Below the pieces are notes generated by a model. The model saw only the letters and a list, made by a program, of their open reading frames with translations, was not told the origin of the DNA and searched no databases. A DNA stretch of 9,319 nt from an uncultured Peptococcaceae bacterium (GTDB lineage Bacteria > Bacillota > Peptococcia > Peptococcales > Peptococcaceae): assembly GCA_902492275.1 (NCBI GenBank), contig CABUKW010000122.1:1-9319 (forward strand). The letters are read 5' to 3'. Of this stretch, positions 5,104-9,319 are shown in pieces. Both the position numbers and the translations under genes were made by a program. The number at the start of each line of letters is the position of its first letter. The first letter of the stretch is position 1.

Positions 5104-6705
5104 TTACTCCCTCACTAACTTTAGTTTTAACAACAGAGCCGCCAGTTTATTCCCCACTTTGGGCATTTTGCGGATAATTTCCAGGCTGACACCGCCAATA
5201 GCCAGCAGCACCACAAAATAAACGCAACCGCCAATGACGATAGCAGCCAGCGTAGCCAGTCCATTGCTGCCCAACAGCGCAAACAGCCCATAATAACTGC
5301 CCAATACCAAAACAGCCATGGCTGCCACACTGATGACAGGCTTTATAATATGGTAGCGCAGGCTGAGCCAGCTCCAACCAATACGGCGGGATACCTGAAA
5401 AATATTGTTGGCCGCCGCTACCGCAAACCCAACCACGCTGCCCAAGGCCGCGCCGCGAACGCCCATTGCAGGCATGGCGGTACAGGTATAGGTGATAACA
5501 ATTTTAATGGCCGCACCCAACAACAAGCTGTACATGGGCACCATAGCCTTGCCCATACCCTGCAGCGTACCGGCGCTGATTTGATACAAGCCTACCACCA
5601 GCACAACGGCCGCCGACCACAGCATGGCCACCCCAGCCCCCGGCTTATCGTACAACAATGCCATAATGGGCCGTGCCAAAGTCATCAGGCCTACAGTGGC
5701 TGGCAATACAATCAAAATCGCCAGCTGCATGGCGTTGGAAAAATTAACCGTCACATTTTCTTTTTGCCCCATGGCCAAGGCCTCAGAAATATTGGGTACC
5801 AGACTGGCAGCAATGGCAGTGGTTAGCATAAAGGGCAAATTAATAATGGGCTGCACGCAAGTGGACAAATAATTAACCTCAATCAAAGCAGCCTCTTTGG
5901 TCAAACCGCTAGCCATCAACCGCGGCAGCAGCAAAACCGAATCGATACTTTGCATAATGGGCAGCACCAAACTGCCAATGGAAATGGGAATGGCTAAGGC
6001 CAAAACTTTGCCGAGAATTTGGCAATTGCCAATGGCGTTTTCTTCTGCGCTCTGCCGCTTTACGCCATGTTTGCGCTGGTAAAACAAAAAAACAGTTAAA
6101 ATCAGCAAGAACGCAACGCAGCTTCCTACCGAAGCGCCGGAGCTGGCGCCAGCAGCCACCACCGTATCGCCGTAAGGCAGCAGTACAAACAGCGCGGTAA
6201 TAATCACGCCCACCCGCACAAACTGCTCGGTAATTTGGGACAGCGCAGTCGGCACCATCTGCTGCAAACCTTGAAAATAGCCGCGAAACACCGCCTGCAT
6301 ACAGGTGAAAATCATTGCTGGCGCAATGGCCCGCAAGCTCAAAGCCGTACGTTCCTCATGCAACACATGAACCGCCAGCCAATCGGCGTTGATAAAAATA
6401 AACCCGGCCACACAAATTCCCACAACCGACAGCAGCAGCAAAGAAAGCTTTAAAATCCGCATACTCATGCCAGATTTGCCCTGTTCCTCATATTCGGCCA
6501 CCAGTTTGGAAATGGCCAGCGGAATCCCCGCTGTGGACAGCGCCAGCAACAGGTTGTACACCGGATAGACCAGACTGTAAATTGCGCCGCACTCATCGCT
6601 GGCAATACGGGCAAAGGGAATGCGGTACAACGCGCCCAGACATTTGGCCAGAATTCCGGCTACGCTGAGCACCACCGCACCTTTCACAAAGGATTTTCCA
6701 GACAC
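5104..6705 (-). CDS. SpoVB/YabM-like oligosaccharide flippase (MOP family)
   Basis: This is an integral membrane protein of 533 residues with about 14 hydrophobic segments. It belongs to the MOP superfamily of polysaccharide flippases, close to SpoVB, YabM and YtgP. Related proteins move lipid-linked cell-wall precursors across the cytoplasmic membrane. The N-terminus (KGAVVLSVAGILAKCLGALY, residues 8-27) is typical of the family, as is the following segment with an internal PVYNLLLALSTAGIPLAISK motif (48-67). The start is GTG at 6705 with AGGAG 8 nt before it. It is the first gene of the cluster, followed after one base by mazG, like yabM-yabN-yabO in B. subtilis. The substrate cannot be read from the sequence. 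In a non-spore-former it would act in peptidoglycan or surface polysaccharide export. Confidence 0.88.
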   Translation of the reverse strand: MSGKSFVKGAVVLSVAGILAKCLGALYRIPFARIASDECGAIYSLVYPVYNLLLALSTAGIPLAISKLVAEYEEQGKSGMSMRILKLSLLLLSVVGICVAGFIFINADWLAVHVLHEERTALSLRAIAPAMIFTCMQAVFRGYFQGLQQMVPTALSQITEQFVRVGVIITALFVLLPYGDTVVAAGASSGASVGSCVAFLLILTVFLFYQRKHGVKRQSAEENAIGNCQILGKVLALAIPISIGSLVLPIMQSIDSVLLLPRLMASGLTKEAALIEVNYLSTCVQPIINLPFMLTTAIAASLVPNISEALAMGQKENVTVNFSNAMQLAILIVLPATVGLMTLARPIMALLYDKPGAGVAMLWSAAVVLVVGLYQISAGTLQGMGKAMVPMYSLLLGAAIKIVITYTCTAMPAMGVRGAALGSVVGFAVAAANNIFQVSRRIGWSWLSLRYHIIKPVISVAAMAVLVLGSYYGLFALLGSNGLATLAAIVIGGCVYFVVLLAIGGVSLEIIRKMPKVGNKLAALLLKLKLVRE

Positions 6706-6790
6706 AATACTCGCTCCTCTTTTCCGCAGCGCCCGAAAACGCCGCCTGTTATTTATGTTTGGATATATCTACCTATGTAATATTAGCGTA

Positions 6791-6824
6791 ATTGCTTTGT
6801 AAAAGCAATCTTTTCTTTTTTATT
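6791..6824 (+). terminator. Possible AT-rich terminator hairpin
   Basis: ATTGCTTT (6791-6798) and AAAGCAAT (6802-6809) form an 8-bp stem with a 3-nt loop, followed by CTTTTCTTTTTTATT (6810-6824) on the plus strand. The form is that of an intrinsic terminator, but the stem is AT-rich and no plus-strand gene precedes it. It lies 86 nt upstream of the flippase start and could shield that gene's promoter region from, or end, antisense transcripts. Confidence 0.35.
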
Positions 6825-6844
6825 TGCAATCCTTTGCGTTTTTC

Positions 6845-7035
6845 TTTGCTACTCTTCGCCTGTTCCTCCGTAATCTGCACACTTCCTTGTCTGTCCGTCT
6901 TTGTCAAACTAGCGCGCATTTCTGCGCTGACGTTTGCCACGACTTGGACAGACTGCGGAACTGTGCATCTTAAGTCGGAATTTTGGCGAAGGTATCGGGG
7001 AGTTTTTACACCCATAAAACGGTAGCAAGTGCCCT
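6845..7035 (+). repeat. Repeat family copy A (plus orientation)
   Basis: This copy and a second one at 7459-7287 (read on the minus strand) share blocks in the same order: TTTGCTAC..CTTCGCCT (6845-6862), CCTCCGT, a GTTTGCC.CGA.TTGGAC stretch near 6932-6949, CATC..AAGTCGG leading into a 23-base identical core (6972-6994), CGGGG, ACCCATAAAA (7010-7019) and AGTGCCCT (7028-7035). Spacing between blocks differs, so the copies have diverged by insertions and deletions. No ribosome site supports the open frames across it. Confidence 0.7.
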
Positions 7036-7286
7036 GATTTTTCTGTATTCTATTCGTTAAACACGTTGTAGGGACATCTGCCACTAGCGCGTTTGAAGCA
7101 CGTTTTTTTGTGCGAATGCGCTGAAAGCTGTCCGCTGGCCACAGGCCGGATTGTTTGTCAGAATTTAAGCGAAGCTAGTGAGAGAATGAAAGAAAGTGAC
7201 CGGAAACATCTTCCAAAGCCCGAAACCAGAAAGTAGCTTCTTCGCCGCTCCACGCCCTTTCTAATGGGCGCTCAGAATGATGGTGT
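7036..7286. other. Gene-free spacer between the two repeat copies
   Basis: No gene is supported. The stretch holds a hairpin at 7086-7122, with AGCGC/GCGCT outer arms, GCAC/GTGC inner arms and a T-rich loop. It also holds a 5-bp hairpin CGCCC/GGGCG at 7253-7270. The 9-mer ACTAGCGCG occurs here at 7083-7091 and within copy A at 6908-6916. The density of small stems suggests structured RNA or a repeat element, not a decayed gene. Confidence 0.45.
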
Positions 7287-7459
7287 AGGGCACTCTCTGT
7301 CCTTTTATGGGTTTCGCCACCCCGCTACCTTCGCCAAAATTCCGACTTGGGATGGACAAATGGCAAGCTGTTTTAGCCGAGATGGACGTTAGTCCAAATC
7401 GAGGCAAACAGCGCAGTAATTTGTCCAGAGCCACGGAGGGATAGGCGAAGTGTAGCAAA
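7287..7459 (-). repeat. Repeat family copy B (minus orientation)
   Basis: This is the inverted partner of copy A. Its perfect 23-base core is at 7326-7348. TTTATGGG (7304-7311) and AGGGCACT (7287-7294) match copy A on one side, and the GTAGCAAA (7452-7459) and ACGGAGG (7433-7439) blocks match on the other. It contains about 50 extra bases relative to copy A between the GTTTGCC block and the core. A 65-codon open frame on its minus strand has no ribosome site and is probably not a gene. Confidence 0.7.
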
Positions 7460-7568
7460 TAAAACCGAAATATAGCAAAAAATAAAAAACAAAAAAGACT
7501 TAGTTCAAGAAATAACTAAGATATACCGCTCATATTAATAACTCCAATTTATGCATAGAATAATTATA

Positions 7569-7597
7569 TTTACACAATTTCTTTTATTTGGTATAAT
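7569..7597 (+). promoter_or_regulatory. Near-consensus sigma-70 type promoter of the TAXI operon
   Basis: TTTACA (7569-7574) and a perfect TATAAT (7592-7597) are separated by exactly 17 nt. Transcription should start near 7604, giving a leader of about 36 nt before the ATG at 7640. The surrounding DNA is very AT-rich. No operator-like dyad was seen near it. Confidence 0.85.
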
Positions 7598-7639
7598 GAA
7601 AGTATAGTTTTATCAAATTTTGAAGGGAGACATGTATTT

Positions 7640-8656
7640 ATGATGAAAATGAACAAAAAAGCGGTTGCTGTCGTCACTGTGCTGATGATGTTGGCGCTGT
7701 GCCTGACTGGCTGCGGCAGCAGTAATGCTGACCAGGGCTCTGACAGCGACGGACAGCAGAGTTCTGCCGCTGCCACCAACTTGGTATTTGCTTCCGGCGG
7801 TACCTCCGGCACCTATTATCCTGTAGCCGGTGCTATCGCACAGGTATGGGAAAACAATGTGGAAGGTGTTAGTGTAAATGTACAGGCTACCGGCGCTTCC
7901 GCCGAAAACCTGAACCTGGTAAACCAGGGCGATGCTGAAATCGCAATCGTGCAAAATGACGTTATGTACTATGCCAACACTGCTACAGAAGGCTTCTCCA
8001 ACGCAGATCCAAATGAAGGCTTTTTAACCTTAGGCACTGTTTATCCAGAAGTTTGCCAGCTGGTTGTTGACGCCAACGCCGGTATCGAAACCGTTGCCGA
8101 CTTAAAAGGCAAATCCGTATCCATCGGCGCATTCGGCAGTGGCGTAGAATCCAACGCCAAACAGATTTTGGCTGCCGCTGGTCTGAGCACTGATGATATT
8201 AAAGTAGAAAATCTGGACTTTGCTGAATCCGCAAGTGCAATTAAGGATAAAGCTATCGTAGCCGCTTTCATCACAGCCGGCGCTCCAACCACCGCCGTTA
8301 CCGAACTGGCTACCACCAATGACATTAAAGTATTGTCTTTGGATCAAGCTACCATCGATGCTCTGTGCGAACAGTACAGCTACTATACGCCATACACCAT
8401 CGCTGCCGACGTTTATGGCGCTGACGAAGACACCCAGACCGTTGCTGTAAAAGCTACTATCATTGTAAAAGCTGATTTGGACGAAGAACTGGTTTACAAC
8501 CTGACCAAAGGTCTGTTTGAAAATCTGGACGCTGTAGCTGCAGCCCATGCGAAAGGCAATGAAATGAGCTTGGAAGGCGCTGTGGAAGGTGTATCCGTAC
8601 CGTTACACCCAGGCGCTGCTAAATACTTTGAAGAAAAAGGCGTATCTGCTGAATAA
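7640..8656 (+). CDS. TAXI-family TRAP transporter substrate-binding lipoprotein
   Basis: This is the extracytoplasmic solute receptor of a TAXI-type TRAP transporter, which hands substrate to an ion-gradient-driven permease. It has 338 residues. The start is ATG at 7640, with AAGGGAG about 10 nt before it; an ATG at 7632 opens only a 3-codon frame. Residues 1-25 are a signal with lipobox LTGC (Cys25), followed by a Gly/Ser/Asp-rich linker to about residue 46. The family signature FASGGTSGTYYPVAGAIAQV (50-69) opens the mature domain, and IAIVQNDVMYYA (101-112) is also typical. The substrate cannot be told from the sequence; C4-dicarboxylates, glutamate or other organic acids are known or proposed for the family. 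A strong promoter drives it, and a DUF1850 gene follows after 26 nt, a common partner in TAXI loci. Confidence 0.95.
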   Translation: MMKMNKKAVAVVTVLMMLALCLTGCGSSNADQGSDSDGQQSSAAATNLVFASGGTSGTYYPVAGAIAQVWENNVEGVSVNVQATGASAENLNLVNQGDAEIAIVQNDVMYYANTATEGFSNADPNEGFLTLGTVYPEVCQLVVDANAGIETVADLKGKSVSIGAFGSGVESNAKQILAAAGLSTDDIKVENLDFAESASAIKDKAIVAAFITAGAPTTAVTELATTNDIKVLSLDQATIDALCEQYSYYTPYTIAADVYGADEDTQTVAVKATIIVKADLDEELVYNLTKGLFENLDAVAAAHAKGNEMSLEGAVEGVSVPLHPGAAKYFEEKGVSAE

Positions 8657-8682
8657 CAATTCAGCAATTCCCGCTTAGGAAA

Positions 8683-9183
8683 ATGAAAACCAAGGTTGAT
8701 AAAAACTATGCCGCAACCACAGTTTTTGTGGTTGCGGTTATTTTAGCGATGACCATTCTTTCCTGTAAACATTTGTTTACAGCTCCGGTACAATGGCTGG
8801 TCATGGCCAATGCTGACACAAATCAAATCTATTTTGAAAAACCATTAGAAGCCGACGGCGTGTTCTCGGTATCCTACATCCATTCGGTCAACAAAACCAA
8901 TGTGGAAGAATATTATCGCCTGGAAAACGGCCAGTTATACTTGTTTAAAGCCCGCTACCGCTCTTTTGGAGCCGGTGTGGCTACAGAACTGGCGCCTGGT
9001 CAAACGCTGCGCTATGAAGACGGCTATATGGTCATTGAAAATATGCATTATGAATTGCCTTCTTTAGTTTATAAGGTGGGTACTGTCAGCGATATGCTTA
9101 TACATATTGGACAGCAAACCTGGCACATGAAAGAATTGGCACCTTCTTTAACCAGTGTCCGGTTCACTGTACAACTAAAATAA
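8683..9183 (+). CDS. DUF1850 membrane-anchored protein of a TRAP locus
   Basis: This is a 166-residue protein with one N-terminal membrane segment (about residues 10-27) and an outward beta-rich domain. The motifs YIHSVNKTNVEEYY (65-78) and SFGAG (94-98) mark it as DUF1850. The family's function is not established, but its genes very often stand next to TAXI receptor and fused TRAP permease genes, so a role in assembly or gating of that transporter is plausible. The start at ATG 8683 has only a weak AGGA 2 nt before it, so translation may be low or partly coupled to the receptor gene ending 26 nt upstream. A 10-bp hairpin lies in codons 10-19. Confidence 0.85.
   Translation: MKTKVDKNYAATTVFVVAVILAMTILSCKHLFTAPVQWLVMANADTNQIYFEKPLEADGVFSVSYIHSVNKTNVEEYYRLENGQLYLFKARYRSFGAGVATELAPGQTLRYEDGYMVIENMHYELPSLVYKVGTVSDMLIHIGQQTWHMKELAPSLTSVRFTVQLK
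8711..8737 (+). promoter_or_regulatory. Perfect 10-bp hairpin early in the DUF1850 gene
   Basis: CCGCAACCAC (8711-8720) pairs perfectly with GTGGTTGCGG (8728-8737) around the 7-nt loop AGTTTTT. It begins 54 nt after the receptor stop codon. On the mRNA it would be a stable stem that could block 3' decay and favour a receptor-only message, or slow ribosomes in the DUF1850 gene. It is followed by TTATTTTA, a weak U-rich stretch, so partial termination is also possible. Confidence 0.55.
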
Positions 9184-9319
9184 TCTCACAGAAAGACCAA
9201 CTATAAAAAGTCAAGCAGGTAATAGAAAAAAATAAAAAGAAATTTTCTGGAAAAAAGAGCATGACAAAAAGGCCAGCTATCATGCAAGCCAAAATCTGGG
9301 TATAAGGAGTTAAGCTTTA
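9184..9319 (+). promoter_or_regulatory. Intergenic end with a strong ribosome site for the next gene
   Basis: The last 136 bases hold no full gene. AAGGAG at 9304-9309 is a strong ribosome binding site whose start codon should fall at or just past the window end; the final A at 9319 could begin an ATG. A TRAP permease gene is the expected neighbour from the receptor-DUF1850 order. No terminator was seen in the gap, so the operon probably continues. A 14-codon frame (ATG at 9261, TAA at 9303-9305) overlaps this ribosome site. Confidence 0.55.

Noticed and set aside
6773..7084. 103-codon minus-strand frame rich in Lys and Gln
   Set aside because: It would start with GTG without a ribosome site and runs across repeat copy A, so it is more likely a chance frame in repeat DNA.
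7261..7458. 65-codon minus-strand frame in repeat copy B
   Set aside because: It has no ribosome site, and the shared blocks with copy A differ by insertions that break any common reading frame.

Overview
The window looks like chromosomal DNA of a Firmicutes-lineage anaerobe. The best fit is a Negativicutes-type organism of the Acidaminococcaceae kind, but that is inference. The evidence is a cluster in the order spoVB-like flippase, mazG, hup, rqcP, spoIID-like, next to a TAXI-type TRAP transporter locus. No rRNA, tRNA or CRISPR array was seen.

Layout. Positions 1-626 hold no convincing gene. A T-rich tract is followed by a nested inverted repeat (326-410) and a stretch that resembles intergenic DNA of Firmicutes integrative elements. 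Positions 627-2204 carry two low-GC minus-strand genes. One is a LysR-type regulator. The other, just downstream of it, is a LysE/RhtB-type exporter that is split by a frameshift in an A-rich run. A near-palindrome at 2370-2403 shares a 16-base direct repeat with the left end, so 326-2403 may be a small acquired island or the remnant of one.

Positions 2484-6705 are the minus-strand core cluster. In transcription order it encodes a lipid II/oligosaccharide flippase-like membrane protein, a two-domain MazG, the DNA-binding protein HU, the S4-domain ribosome quality-control protein RqcP and a SpoIID/LytB-domain lipoprotein. A rho-independent terminator flanked by two smaller hairpins separates hup from rqcP. 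The genes join envelope building, nucleotide-pool cleaning, nucleoid structure and translation rescue, an order known from many Firmicutes near sporulation genes.

Positions 6706-7568 are an 860-base gene-free stretch. It contains two diverged copies of a roughly 170-190 base repeat in opposite orientation, around a 23-base perfect inverted core. This is the least explained part of the window.

Positions 7569-9319 are a plus-strand transport operon. A near-consensus promoter drives a TAXI substrate-binding lipoprotein, then a DUF1850 membrane-anchored protein. A strong ribosome binding site at the very end of the window probably belongs to the TRAP permease gene just outside it. A perfect 10-bp hairpin early in the DUF1850 gene may set the ratio of binding protein to downstream products.
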